Source: Isoetes taiwanensis (taxonomy: Eukaryota; Streptophyta; Lycopodiopsida; Isoetales; Isoetaceae). From it: DNA of 64,000 nt. Below the pieces are notes generated by a model, which ran no database searches, was not told where the DNA came from, and was given only the letters and a program-made list of their open reading frames with translations. Below, piece after piece: positions 20,601-32,761 of this stretch. The number at the start of each line of letters is the position of its first letter. Positions within the stretch are counted from its first letter, which is position 1. The translations under genes and the position numbers were made by a program. The DNA is taken from NCBI GenBank assembly GCA_021234155.1, contig JAJEKV010000106.1, positions 2,318,221 through 2,382,220 of the forward strand. The letters run 5' to 3'.

Positions 20601-22265
20601 GCTGTTGTAGGAGTGACAAGAGTTCGTCGGTTCTATATTCCCCCTCTAAGCATTCTGAAAGATTCTTGATGTCGTTCAAGAAAAGATACTCTTGACCTTC
20701 GACGATGATAAGGGATAAGCTTGTGATGCCCATCCCTATTGGGGACATCTATTCTTGGTGTCTGCTGATCCTGTTTGAAGCGCTCCAATTCCCGCTCTGC
20801 CATCTTTCATTCCTCTCGGGGATTTATGTCGATGAAGTCCGTCACTCCGTTCTTCCTCTGGAACGTCTCCATATTCCAAAAGCATCTAAAGTTCATCCCT
20901 GGAAGCTAAGGAATCGGGATTGATTGGTTGTATGGATGGTTCACCTACTATGTTCTGGGCTCTATAAGATAGAAATAAGGTTAAAGCAGCATTGTACGAA
21001 AAACGTCCAGCTGACAATCATTGTCATGCATTTCATCATGCGTAAGGCTCTATTAGATAAAGCCTTAGCAATGTTGGGCAAATGACTCAGAGCTGCCCGT
21101 AGGGAGTCCTTTGAAACAAAATATCCTATGCAAGGGGGCAGTTGACATAGACTGGAACCTACTTTCTATTAGAATTCTAGCAAAATAGGCTGGTAAAATG
21201 GGGTTGCAGCTAAAGTTGCTTGGATATCAAGTTCCTTACGGAAAAGATTATAGACTAGGTTGGCGTCTACGGGATATGTGGCCGAGGAACCGTACCATTC
21301 GATAATCCGGATTTGGTGGCCATGTTGAACTAGCAGCTAGGGTTATGAAGCGATGAGTGAAGTGCCTGCGGGACTTGAAATATCAGATTGGGGCGAAGAG
21401 TAAACTTGTAAGGATGTATTGGGGTTAGGCTTCTATTGATCGAGAAATCCTAATTTTGGAATTCTAGGGTTTATACAATTTTGAGTATTTTTGGGGAATT
21501 ATATGGTGTTTCTAGGCTAATTGGATGTCATAAACACGCTTTAGACAATCTAAGGATTCCAATGCAACAAATTTAAGGTCATTTGGAGTTGTCTAGCTCA
21601 AGTTACTAAGTATCAAATTTTAGGTCATCTAGGCAACCACATTGGTCATACATATTGGTAATTCATGTATCTGCAATAAAGTCAGACAATGAGACACCAA
21701 TTTAGGACACGATGCTTACCTTCATTCAAAGTAGATAAATTGGAGCGAGCTATTGGAACTATGCCACTTCTATATGTGTCTGGAGCACCAGCTTATGGAA
21801 GTAAAATAACCACTTATAGGGAATCTTCATTTCTTGTAGCCCGAAATGGCTATGGCTTCTAGCACGGCTATAAGCATACAATATGGCAAATCAACTAGAA
21901 GCATGCAAATCTGTTTGTGCAAGCTTTGGAGGAGCCTAAAAATCATTTTTGAAAAACCGTTCTAGTAGTCGCACACATTGCCTTGACATGTATGTGCCTT
22001 TTCAATTTCCATACATATCGAGAAAAATATGACCACCAATTCTGCTTCCAAATAGGTGCATTATATGATCCTGCAACTCCTTGTCTTTGACTAATCTAAC
22101 ACATTTGGGCATGCATTAGGAGTATTAGCAACTATTGCAGTATAAAGCACCATTGTTTTTTATCGAACCATACGTTTAAGGAGCTTGATGGCATCAATAT
22201 CCTACTATGCCTACATATATACAGACCTGATCCATATCATACTGATTGTTTAATCAATAGAATAC
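20601..22265. other. No recognisable gene
   Basis: Short frames on both strands and no repeat pair found. The right end borders the first of four hairpin repeats. Confidence 0.35.
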
Positions 22266-22267
22266 AA

Positions 22268-22327
22268 CTCTAGAGCTGCACCAAGAGGCATTTTGGAAAA
22301 CAGTGGCTCTGACGCAAATCTGGAGCA
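22268..22327. repeat. Hairpin repeat, copy 1
   Basis: CTCTAGAGCTGCACC, then AAGAGGCATTTTGG, then CAGTGGCTCTGACGC and AATCTGGAGCA. It is a diverged copy of the 69-bp hairpin at 22452-22520. Confidence 0.65.
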
Positions 22328-22451
22328 TTGACTGTTTCAAGGGAATGAAATCAGAATTGGAAAGTAAGGGCACATCCTACACTCCTCATAGTTAGCCTAG
22401 ATACCTAGTTGATTTCTAAAATTTCATCATCAAACTTATGAAATCATGCCA

Positions 22452-22520
22452 TTGCTCTAGAGTTGCGCTAGGAGGCATTTTGGCCTCTTTGAAAGTGGTC
22501 CCAGCGCAACTCTGGAGCAA
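22452..22520. repeat. Hairpin repeat, copy 2 (best-preserved stem)
   Basis: TTGCTCTAGAGTTGCGCT at the left pairs with AGCGCAACTCTGGAGCAA at the right, an 18-bp stem with one mismatch. The loop of about 33 bp contains GGAGGCATTTTGG. Confidence 0.8.
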
Positions 22521-22705
22521 TTTCCAAAACTTGTTAAAATTTTCATTATTTGCAATTAAAACAAATTACAAAGTGATGTATCACACAAAATAAGACAATT
22601 ACATACTTAAATTTAGACTTTATATTAACAAAAGGTCTTTTATACAAAGATCAAAATTTTATACACAGTTTACAAAATTGGTTTATACTTAATATCTAGC
22701 TTCAT

Positions 22706-23877
22706 TTAACGTGTCAACTGCATGTCTCTTGGCATGCATGTGACCCATCTTGCATGTAAGGCGCATGCTAAGGTGTCCTCAAAGTGCTGGACGATCTCCA
22801 TTTCGGCTGCCTCCTGTAGTGCCAGCAACATATCATTGGTCACCCGCTTCTTCTTGTCGAACTCGGCCAGGATCTCCCCAACAAATCTTGCAAACTTCAT
22901 TCGCGGGATGAGAAAGCACTAGCTCCATTGGTAATGCCGAATCTCCTTCAAAGCTCGGGAGTATGACGAGGCTTTGCCGACTTTCTAAGCGGCTCCGACT
23001 CCTTGTGTGGCTCTTCCAGGGCATTTTCTCTGGTGTACCACGACTTATAAGTGTCGTGAGTATGTCCCTATAAGCGGCATACATCTTTATATCTTTGCTT
23101 GTGTATTGCCATATTCTTCTTATACATCCTGTCTTCATTTAGGATGTAAGCATCCTTTGACTTCTTGCCTCCCTTCTTATCTCACTGCGGCCATGCTGGG
23201 TAAGGTAGTGGTGGCGACAACTCTCCTTCTTTTTGCACCGCTTTTTTCTTGGGGTGTCTAGCAGGTACGGGGTTTCTTGACACTCGATCCACCTTCTCCC
23301 AAAAGAAGGTCCCTGCGCAACTTATACATAGAACCCAACTCGGAGTCAGTCGAGTCGGATGATGAGGGTGGGCCGTCTTCCGGGTTCTGCTCTGCTATGA
23401 CGATGTTCAGGTTGCCTGCGGTCTCGATCATCCTCATCTTCTTGTGGGGCTGCTCGGGTGCTTTCCCCTTCTTCTTCTTCTTTTCCTTCTTCTCCTTTTC
23501 TGCTTGGCGTTTCTTCCGAAGATCCTCCTTCCTTGCATTCTCGAGCTTCTCCAACTTTCGTAGCTTTCTCTGTAGCTTTCTAGCTTGCCTCTACTTCTTT
23601 GTAAGCTTTTTCTTTAGGGCCTTTGGCTCGTGGGCCTTTTCCTCTTGAGGGGTGTCCTTCTTGAATCTCTTCCGTTATTTGAACCCGGATCCTCCGAATT
23701 TCCCCGCCGGGTGAGGATGGATGGTGCGTGTTGATCTCCTCCTCCACCACGTTTTGTCTCCTCCTCGTCTTCATTTTCATCTCGAGCCTCCTTGGCCTTT
23801 TGCTTCGTGGCATAGACTTGGGCTCTCCGGATTTGCTCGTTCAAAGGCATTCTAACAATTTGTTTGGTGTGGGCCAT
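22706..23877 (-). pseudogene. Histone H3-fold protein with very long charged N-terminal region (CENH3/H3-like), disrupted
   Basis: The C-terminal part is unmistakably the H3 histone fold. Minus-strand frames give ALKEIRHYQ (22955-22980), then after one TAG stop FLIPRMKFARFVGEILAEF, LALQEAAEMEIVQHFEDT, ACALHARWVTCMPRDMQLTR and a stop at 22706. Canonical H3 has ALREIRRYQ, LALQEAAEAYLVGLFEDT and CAIHAKRVTIMPKDIQLAR in the same order. The start MAHTKQIVR at 23877 echoes the H3 tail MARTKQTAR. Between start and fold lie some 290-300 codons of K/E-rich sequence (KKRQAEKEKKEKKKKKGKAP near 23480) and an acidic Ser patch, instead of about 40-60 codons. Frame changes near 23615 and 22965 and several stops make it a pseudogene unless undetected introns remove them. 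Histones of this fold sit in nucleosomes; CENH3 marks centromeres. Whether this was CENH3 or another variant is not decided. Confidence 0.72.
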
Positions 23878-23950
23878 ATCAAATGAAATTTGGATTCGAC
23901 ACGGTGCCCAAAATTGGTTAGGAGATGGGAGCAAGACAAGGAAAATAACG

Positions 23951-23988
23951 AAACCCTAATTTTAGAGAGGTGAGATCTCTATTTATAA
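23951..23988 (-). promoter_or_regulatory. TATA box and telo-box upstream of the H3-like gene
   Basis: On the minus strand TTATAAAT lies at 23988-23981, about 104 bp before the ATG at 23877. TTAGGGTTT (reverse of AAACCCTAA, 23951-23959) lies just downstream of it. Telo-boxes close to the start site are common in plant genes for histones and translation proteins. The arrangement suggests the locus kept its own promoter and was not simply a processed retrocopy. Confidence 0.55.
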
Positions 23989-24093
23989 GCTTGACAAATT
24001 TAGGGGTTTCTTATGGAAATTTCCATATTATCTAACTTTTACTATATATCTTAAAAATTATATTTCTTCAAAGGTGCCATGCTACTTTTTTAC

Positions 24094-24158
24094 TTTAGAG
24101 TTGTGCCAAGAGACATTTTGGGATTGCCAAAAGTGGCTCCGGTGCAAGTCCTGGAACA
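24094..24158. repeat. Hairpin repeat, copy 3
   Basis: TTTAGAGTTGTGCCAAGAG, ACATTTTGGGATTGCC, AAAAGTGGCTCCGGTGC and CCTGGAACAA match the hairpin family, with more substitutions in the stem. Confidence 0.65.
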
Positions 24159-24280
24159 ATTAGCCTTAATTTCCAAGTTCCTTAGCTGGATTTCCAATAT
24201 ATTAGCTAAATTCATGTTTTTAAGCTTGATTCCACTATGAGTTTTTTCATTTTGGAGTCATTAAGGGTCTAAAAGGGGCT

Positions 24281-24353
24281 TTGCTTTAGAGTTGCACATG
24301 GGGGGCATTTTGGGATTGCCAAAAGTGGCTCTAAGCGCTAACTAACGGAACAA
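24281..24353. repeat. Hairpin repeat, copy 4
   Basis: TTGCTTTAGAGTTGCAC, GGGGCATTTTGGGATTGCC, AAAAGTGGCTCTAAGCGC and a decayed right arm ending GGAACAA. It shares the GGATTGCCAAAAGTGGCT core with copy 3. Confidence 0.65.
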
Positions 24354-25299
24354 TGGTCCAATTTGGCCAAGAAATTTTTATCTTCCTTAAATATTTTATT
24401 CCTTCCAAGTATTTAACTGTTATCCAACTACTTATTCTAGGGATTATCACTCCTTACAATTCTAGCCTATGAAAGGAATTTTTTCCTATTTTCGAGGCCA
24501 TAGTTTGATATTCTTCGGACTTCAAGTTCTATTGGATTAGTTCTCCTATTAGGATCAATGGCCGCTTTTCGATGTTGATCTACCAAAATCATTGCTCACG
24601 ATACCATTGTAGCGTCCCCCTAACCTATACAATGTACCCATCGTTACAAAGCTATGGAGATCCCCTCCCTATCAACCCCCGCGGATCAACAAGAGGCCAT
24701 CCATGCGGCATCACCGGTGGTGCTCCAAAGTTGATGCGGAAGAAGGACGTTTCTTTCCCGTCTCTCTCAAGGCCAATCTCACAGTAAAAGTTTGTAAATG
24801 TGCACAAGCAATATACATCATAATGAATATATATGTTCACCCCGAAGGTTGAGAGACACCATTAACAACATAGCATCGTCACTACAACACCACAGTCAAG
24901 ACCCTAGGCCCACGATCAGGCGGGCTCTCTATGCACATACTGCATTGTAATGGGAATTACAGAGGTCTAACTACTAGAAACATGCTACACATAGCTCTTG
25001 GGTCTCTACCTCCCTTACTCCCATGCACAAGAGGTGTCAAACAGAGTGTCATACCATGATTATCTAACATCATAATAGAACAATAGTTATAATACATAAT
25101 GTCTAGTCCCTAAAGAATACAAGGGTCAGTATTATTTGGTCAGCCAAGTTCTAGAGTTAATGATCTATGAGCATGTAACACTAAAACAGAGGTGCTCCCT
25201 GGCTTAAATCCTACTGCTAAGCTAGGATTACCAACCTAAACTATAACCAACCTTCTCCTTCACCCAATCTCTCTCAAACCGACATGCGAGAGAAGTTGC
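24354..25299. other. No recognisable gene; possible LTR-like start
   Basis: The segment contains TGTAGCGTCCCCCTAACC at 24607, a form often seen at the start of plant gypsy LTRs, but no matching partner, PBS or target duplication was found in the window. No coding frame was recognised. Confidence 0.3.
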
Positions 25300-25890
25300 C
25301 GAGGTGGCCAGAGATATGTGTGAGCTCTACTCAAGCTTGAGGGCCTTATACGCCCTCCAAGCCCAAAATAACCTCGAGAAGGGCCCAGAGACCTAAAAGA
25401 TTTTAGGGTTTACGTTCTCTCCCTTATATAGGCCTCGAAATTGGGGACTTGGTCTGCGATTGGTCCACTTGATACAATGACGCCTTGCCACATGGCAAGT
25501 AGGGCCACTAGCAACTTTATGGCAAATACCTATTAATAGGTATTTGGGGTGGAGAGTCTTTCCCCTTGACATGTGTCACACATGCAATGGAGCATGTGCC
25601 ACACATATGGGTTTTAGTGACTCACACTTAACATGTCATGTTGGAATAGCATGTTGGGTGTTTGCCACTAGGGGGAAATATATTATGTGACTCACATAAT
25701 ATATCTCAGGTTCATTGGTGGTATTATACCATTAGTATATATACCAATTCATCATGGTTTCTATGCACTATCACACCTATAGTATGATCGTGATCTACCC
25801 TTGTATATGTCATCTTGGTGATGTTATGCGATTGATGTGGCAATTATAATACATGTATTCCTAGCATATATTATATTGAAATGCCACACC
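25300..25890. repeat. 600-bp tandem duplication, copy 1
   Basis: It shares many anchors with copy 2 at a distance of about 590-660 bp: ACCTAAAAGATTTTAGGGTT at 25391, the TATA-like CCTTATATAGGCCTC, CTTGACATGTGTCACACATG at 25565, TTCATTGGTGGTATTATACC, and TGTCATCTTGGTG at 25808. Function unknown; it could be duplicated promoter-like sequence inside a transposon terminus. Confidence 0.75.
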
Positions 25891-25904
25891 TTATATATTA
25901 TGTA

Positions 25905-26560
25905 GGCAAGCTCCACTTGAGCTCTGAGACTGACTTCTGCCCTCCAAAGCTCGAAATGACCTCCGGAAGGTCCCCAACCCGCTGTTAGCCCAAAAACCTA
26001 AAAGGTTTTAGGGTTTATGCTCTCACCTTATATAGGCCTCAAAAATGGGGCCTTGCCCTGCGATTAACCACTTGGCCCAAAGGCACCCTACCACATAGCA
26101 AGTGGGACCAAATAGCACCTTTATAGCAAATAATTTGGAATGGGCCGCTCTCTCCTTGACATGTGTCACACATGCAATTAAGCATGTGCCACACATGTGG
26201 GCTTTAATGGCTCACACTTATAACATGTTAGAAAAACATATTGAAGTCTTTGCCCCTAGGAGATATATTATGTGACCAACATAATATATCTAAGCTTCAT
26301 TGGTGGTATTATACCATTAATATAATACACCAACTTTCACTCATGGTTGCCATGCAATCCGCCATACCTATAGTAATGCGTCAGCGCCTACCATTCCTTG
26401 GCTCTCGACATGCAAGCTACTTACATTGGCATGCATGTGTTCATCATTCAACTCCTACCCTTGTACATGTCATCTTGGTGGCATGTACTATGACGATGGG
26501 TAGTATAATATACGTATTTCTAGCATATATTTTGCTGGAACATCATAGTTTCCTTGGGTA
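25905..26560. repeat. 600-bp tandem duplication, copy 2
   Basis: It repeats the anchors of copy 1: ACCTAAAAGGTTTTAGGGTT at 25997, CCTTATATAGGCCTC, CTTGACATGTGTCACACATG at 26155, TTCATTGGTGGTATTATACC, and TGTCATCTTGGTG at 26468. It carries about 70 bp of extra sequence near 26390-26455. Divergence is moderate. Confidence 0.75.
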
Positions 26561-29500
26561 TTCGCAGGGCTTCAACACACATTCTATCCTTATACATGGT
26601 ACACCACTTATAGGGGTTGGGATATGTTTCATTGGTGGTATTATATGGGTGGTGGTGCATGTCCATTCTTAGTTGGTCGAAAGTGATTTGTGCGATTAAT
26701 TCCGTGTGAGCGAGCGATCGTCATCCTGCTAATATGTTGTACAATGGCCCCAAGGACAAGTCAAGAACACATGAACAAGAAGGCTTGAGACCATCCATAA
26801 GGTCAAACGTAAGAACACGAGAACATGGAGAAGAAGGCATGAGCAAGAAGCAAGAGCAAAAGCTAGACACAAGAGAAGCTCATAAATGGTGTTGAAGCGA
26901 GGAATGATTACGTTGTATACACATAATGAATACGATACTATCGACCATTAAATATACGCGGCATTCCCAAGATTATTGGCTAGGTAGTCAAACCCTCTCC
27001 TCGTGATGCGAGAATATTGAATATACTATGTAGCAGAAGAATATATACTAAAATATAATTTGAGCGGATGTTGATGTTCTCTGAAACAGAAGAATATATA
27101 CGAAAATATAGCTTGAGCAGATCTCAATGTTCTTTTTTAAGAGGAGGATTGAATATACAACCGCAATGAAGGCTGATTCATCTACGAAAAAAGCATCCAC
27201 GAAAAAAGCTTCCAAAGAACAATGATGTGATGTGGAATGAGAAGGAGGAGGGCATTCTTCTTTCCCCCGACTGTAGAATCGAGGCGTCGTTGAGGCGCCG
27301 ATCGGGCTGGCAAGAATGCCCGACGCCTTCACGTTTCCACTACGTCAAGGAAAGTTGGTCTTCGTTCGGGTGATCATCCAATGATACTTTGCCATGTGGC
27401 AATCATTCTATCCAACAAATGGAAGATCAATCGAGCATCCGGGCATGCTCAATTGGGGCAAGTTATCTATGCGGTGAAGCATAGCTTCAAATCTGCATTG
27501 AGCTAAAAGCGTGCAAGAGTTTGAAGTCTAAAACCATCACCATAGCTGAAGCATCGCGAATTCCTGAGCTCGAAACACGAAGCATCATGCTCGGATCATC
27601 ACGCCATACTTAGGATCATGTGTTGCCTTTCCTTGATCTTTGTGGAAATGGCAAAAGTTCGCCGATTCTTGCGCGGCGGGGCAAGGCTGGCTCTTGCACG
27701 CGACCGGCGTGCCTAACCCGACTTGCCATGCTCGGGCAAGAATTGCCTCCCTTTGCCATTCCACATAACGTCAAGATAAGGTAAGCTTCTTTCGAGAGCG
27801 AATTCTATAGGTTTTGGGGGCGGTTGCTATCACGGATTAGAATGATCGAATAAACTTACGGACTTACCTTGACTTCTTGTACAAATCACATAAAATCGTC
27901 TTCTAAAACAAACAAGATGCTAACGCATCAATGAGTTGCCCATTGGAAGACCTATTGATGCTTCGACATCTTTGCACCGATTCGCGATGACTATGCAAGT
28001 GGCAAGAATCGATGTTATGTGTGACTTTTTATTCATTGTAATACGTGCTTGATGGCACTATATAGACCACAACAAGGGGAAGAAAGAGTTGCAACTTCAA
28101 TTAAATGGTCTAAAAAAACGAGTTTGTTGAAGTTGAATTTGGGATCGTGCAACATGTATGGCTACATTATAGATCTTCTAACTAAAATAATGATCTTCCT
28201 TGGAAATAATAAACCATGTACATTTTCATGGTTTCTTGGAATGAGCATTGATTATGCAAACATCGTCTTCTTTTGGAATAAGCCATGTACATTTTGCCCG
28301 GCCCGACTAAATACAAAATTAATTAACTTACCATAAGGGAAGACGATGGAAGGGGATATAACAGAGCATGCCATTTAAGCCATAGCTGATACATAACCAT
28401 GTAGAATGCATCAAAGCTTTGAGGAGGAGAATGCCATTGAAAATGTTGCCGGTCTTCTATAACACGCCTATGCATTTGTGCATAACCGCATTTTACCAAT
28501 GGCTTTGAGGATGTGTTTGAGCTTGGGAATATGAAGAGTGGCAGCGACTATGGAGAAGGTTTTCTGTTCAATACATCCACAAAGGGGAGGTCATAATGGT
28601 TTGCAATAATCATGTGCACGCATCCAAAATGCATTGCATCGCAATCCTTGCCTTTGTTTACCTTATACCCCTTAATGCAGGCAAAAATTTGAGCTCACCA
28701 ATGCTTACGAATATGGTATTTCAATCCCGTGCGAGTAGACCAAAATTTCAAAATCATTGGTCCATGTTTTCACTAGCTTTTCTCTCACTTCTAAATTTGC
28801 CCCTCCTGCGAAAAATGCTAATGTCTTCTTGCACAGATCCAAGAAGAAATGAGTTTAGATCTGGAGGTAACCCTACTATTTGATAAGCAAATAGATAGAA
28901 CTTTAAACATAGAAGAAGGAACCAAATAATGAAGCAAGAATCCCAATCTTGATAAGAAACCATGAAAAGAGGAACAAAAAGGGGAATGATTAAAAAAAAC
29001 ACACACATAAGAGAAGAGCATACGACTTTTCAAGTTAAGCAACACATACTTTTCTTGTTTCAAGTATGTACATTTATCTCGCAAGACGTCCCTTCGTGAC
29101 AACCTTACAAACCATATTCAAACTAAATGAGTTGCGTAAGTTTGTAACAAGTTTAGTTATCCATCAAGTAAAAATTTGAAGCAACAAGGTTTGTTTCTTA
29201 CCTTTGAATGATGGATCCAGCTTGAGCAGGAATGCCTTTTCTAGACCAACTTTAAGGTATGGATATGTCCTTATGAGGAATAAATGCGGAGGAGTAATAT
29301 GTTGAAGAACAAACAACTTTCGGATGGCATTTTTTTCTCACATACCTACTTGGTCGAGCAACCTTTGAAATAGAATGGCATGAAACATAAAAATGATCTT
29401 TTCCTCTAGTTCTGTTCCAATAAGGCCATTGCTAAGAAATATTTGCCATATATCCTTTCAAGGACCCTGGAATTTTTGGCATAAGGCTTGCGGAATGTAA

Positions 29501-29854
29501 GCTTATAAAAATTTCATTATATCGAACGCATACTTGCCCCAAAGGGTGCATTGTTGTCGCTAAAGAGAAAAAATACATAATATAAATTTGTGTGCAACAT
29601 AAGGTTTTAAATTGGTCCAGGGAGAGATCTTTTATGACGATGAGATTGGGCATTATTCCCTTGCTGCTTTGAAGACCAAGAGCATGCAAACATGTGTTCA
29701 TTATATAGAAGTATTCCATATGTCACCTTAAAGGTGGTGGTGGTTGGATTGCCTTATTTAATATGAGATGAAGCATGCTTAAAGTGGGCCAAGAAAAATT
29801 ATCCCACAAAGGAACATATTATCTTGGTGTAGACGATGGAGCTGGAAATATATT
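26561..29854. other. 3.3 kb without a recognisable gene
   Basis: Short frames only. The frame 28754-29008 (minus) and its neighbours have protein-like composition but no motif I know. A small tandem duplication lies at 27032-27134. Confidence 0.35.
27032..27134. repeat. 53-bp direct tandem duplication
   Basis: The block AGAAGAATATATACTAAAAT..TTGAGCGGAT..ATGTTCTC at 27032-27081 is repeated at 27085-27134 with several substitutions. Confidence 0.7.
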
Positions 29855-29883
29855 GAAGGAAGGAAGGAAGGAAGGAAGGAAGG
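29855..29883 (-). repeat. (TTCC)n tail of LINE-C
   Basis: On the plus strand this is a run of GGAA/GAAG tetranucleotides. Read on the LINE's strand it is (TTCC)n and sits directly after the conserved 3' end of LINE-C. A second copy of that 3' end at 51344-51409 has (TTCT)n in the same place. Confidence 0.7.
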
Positions 29884-30199
29884 TATTTTTATAGATCCAC
29901 GAGACCAATCGGTCTATGGGATAAATAAAAAGCGCGAGCCAAGCGGATTACTACCCGGATTAAAAACCCTCCCAGAAGGGTTTTCGAGGGAAAACCGGTG
30001 GCGGCAAAGAATCAGCGACAAAACCGTTCCAAATATCTAAATGCAAAAACACACAAATATATACACTCATGTCTGCATACCCATAGTGCCCGATCGTGGC
30101 GCCAGTGGCGGGGAGCAAAAGGTGGCTCGCAGATCCAAAGACTGGTCCAGGGCACGTGCGGCGGTGTGTTCATCGGCAAATATAGGGGCAAGTCCGCTG

Positions 30200-31158
30200 C
30201 ATTACTAAGGAAGGCGATCCGCCCGGGATCTAAGCGAATCTGGGCAACTCGGAAAGTGTGAGACTCATCCTCAATGGCACCGTTTGGCCAAAAGCAGCCA
30301 GGCCCTCTGGCGGGTTCCCCAATCCACCGCCTGCCTCGATCGCGAGATGGTGGGCACATGCAAATGGAGGCAATGAGTTGGCAGCTTTTTGGGTACCGGA
30401 ACGCCGGTAGATTTGGGGGCCACGGGCCAATCGCGGGGGTTGATGTGCTCCTTGTAATGGGCCGTTTTGACCCGCTCAGGAGGGGTCCCAGAGCTTGCCA
30501 AGGAAGCAAAGCGTCGGTATTCTCGCAAAATTTGTCATGGTCACCCCGTGTCCACTGCGCGCATCACATTGCTCGCCGCGTTCCATCTGGCGAACCAGCG
30601 ATCTCTCTTACCCTCCAACAAGGCCCCGAAAGCATTTGTAGGCCCATTGCCCGCGGCATAAGCCGGATCTGCGGGGCCGAGGCATCACCCATATTAACCA
30701 CTTTTCGAAAGTAGGCGATGTGTCTATCAAGGAACACTCTTGGCGGCAGAACCCGATTTCTGCCGAAGCGGAATCCGATGGGGGCTGAAGGTTTCACCCC
30801 AAGTGCTATTGCCAAAAATGCCTTACACTTTTGCTCCAAGTCATTCCTGTGTCGCCAAAGAGACCAGGGCCCCAAACCTCGACCGATCTGAGGAAGGGCC
30901 GGGCTCGACCCGGATTAAAAGCGGATGGGGACCGATGGCCCCAATCATAGAGCTACGCACGGTGATTTGTTGTTGCGATGGCATAAAAAGCTTTCGACTT
31001 TGTCACTTTCATAGCGGATGGGCGTCTCCCAACAGAGGAAGGAGGGGAACTCCACCCCTAGGTGGGCGTGACCTCCGGAGGTTGTCCTCGATATGTGAGT
31101 GCAGGAGGCGTGGGGTGGCGTGAAGAGGATATGAGAACCACCCTGGTCTTGGCCAAAT
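30200..31158 (-). pseudogene. LINE-C ORF2 C-terminus with zinc-box remnant
   Basis: Minus-strand sequence past the CACTA insertion. Near 30255-30290 it reads FWPNGAIEDESHTF, matching the GAIEDEHHVF zinc box of LINE-B, with cysteines mutated or displaced. Upstream, WSLWRHRNDLEQKCKAFLA near 30850 and RVFLDRHIAYFRKVVNMG near 30710 are coding-like. The frame is broken repeatedly. Confidence 0.6.
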
Positions 31159-32761
31159 TCACACTACAAGAGAAATGTACCTATAGTGTCTAGTGTAATG
31201 TCAACTTTTTTTTTGACACAAAGCAGAACTATCAAAACCCAATTATTGTCACGACCTTGCCACTATATTTGTCGTGATCATTTGTCACAAACATGCCACA
31301 ATAGTGTCAAATGTTGTGTCAAGCTTGTGGCTTCAATTTATGACATAATATTGACACAAAATCAATTTGGAACTATATGGCAGTCTAGAAAATGGCGAAC
31401 TTGTGACAATATTTTAACAACATTGTGATAAATAAATAGAAGTCCATATGAACACTATTACATCAACATTATCGCAAGCTAGTGACAAAGTAGTAGCTAT
31501 AATTCATCCACAATAAGACAATCAATAAGAAAATTTGTGACCCATTTTGTAGCTAACAAATAGCTAGTGTTGTGACCACATTGTGATAAATAAATAAAGC
31601 TTATACCAACTACATAGCATCAACATCATGGCAATGATAGCTATATTTCCAACAACTAATAAGAAATTTTGTGACTAGTTTGGTGTCTAAAGAAACACTA
31701 TTTTTCATTGTTGTGACGACATTATGATAGATAAATAAACAATTGATAACAATTTTTATGAGTTTTGTGTCTAGGTAATAGCTAATTTAAGACAATTTAT
31801 GCATTGTATCTTGTGTCAAAAGGATAAACATCTAAGTTTTTTTTTTTTTTTTGCTTGAATAACAAATATTATGATTTCTAAAATTCCATAACAAAAAAGC
31901 CAAAGTAATAAAGTTTCATTGATCAACAATGAATTTCCAACATAACAAATGCCCATAAAAAATGAGTTGAGGCAAGTGTATTAAATATTAATGTCAAGAA
32001 CAATAATCAATATTGCCAATTCAATGCTCTCTATTTGTTGGTTCATCTCCATGATCCTCTTCATTTGCATTGCCTTCATGACCTTCATTGTCTTCTTTGT
32101 TGTTATCCTGTTGATTATATTTGTAAAGCATATTGTTAGAAATTTCATAACTATATATCAATAATAGAGCTTCCTCTCTTACCTCATCAGAATCATCCAC
32201 ATAACATATAGCCTGAATGTAAAAAAAAAGTACAAGTGTAAGAACAATGTATGAATACGACGTTGAAATGACAAAATGTACAAATATACTTACATTCAAT
32301 GATTCTTTTCCTTTCTTTGATTTTGTCTTAAATACTACACCCGGGCTTGTTCCCTTGATATAATCCATAGCCTTGTGCTAAGGTAGAAATTGATAGTGAT
32401 GAGAAAGGCACAGAAACTGGTAAACAAAGATGGAGTTGGGGCTGGGGCCTTAGGTTTCATAGACATGCAAATGGCAAAGGCGAATCACGGAATCTGAAAA
32501 AAAAGCTTACCTGATAATGACGAACAGAAGGGGGTTAGAGTAGTGATGGTTAGTGATATGAAAAAACAAATTTTGAAGCGGCATTTGGGGATGCCAAACA
32601 AATGTGACTTTGAGCTATATACTTGGGCTATGTAAACTGTGACTTGAGATGTCTATGATTTCAAGCAACCATCATATTGTTTCTCATCTATGATTTCCAA
32701 GCGACCAAATGAGAATCGAACTGTCCAATATAAGCCAATATAAAACCGGTGCATCAATAAA

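Noticed and set aside
24607-24625. TGTAGCGTCCCC as the start of a gypsy-type LTR
   Set aside because: No second copy, PBS, PPT or target duplication in the window.
26241-26672. 143-codon plus-strand frame with hydrophobic residues as a membrane protein
   Set aside because: It lies inside the second copy of the 600-bp tandem duplication, has no motif and no counterpart in the first copy.
30274-31123. Long plus-strand frames in the GC-rich region as host genes
   Set aside because: They lie opposite LINE-C ORF2 pieces, and their openness follows from the GC-rich composition.
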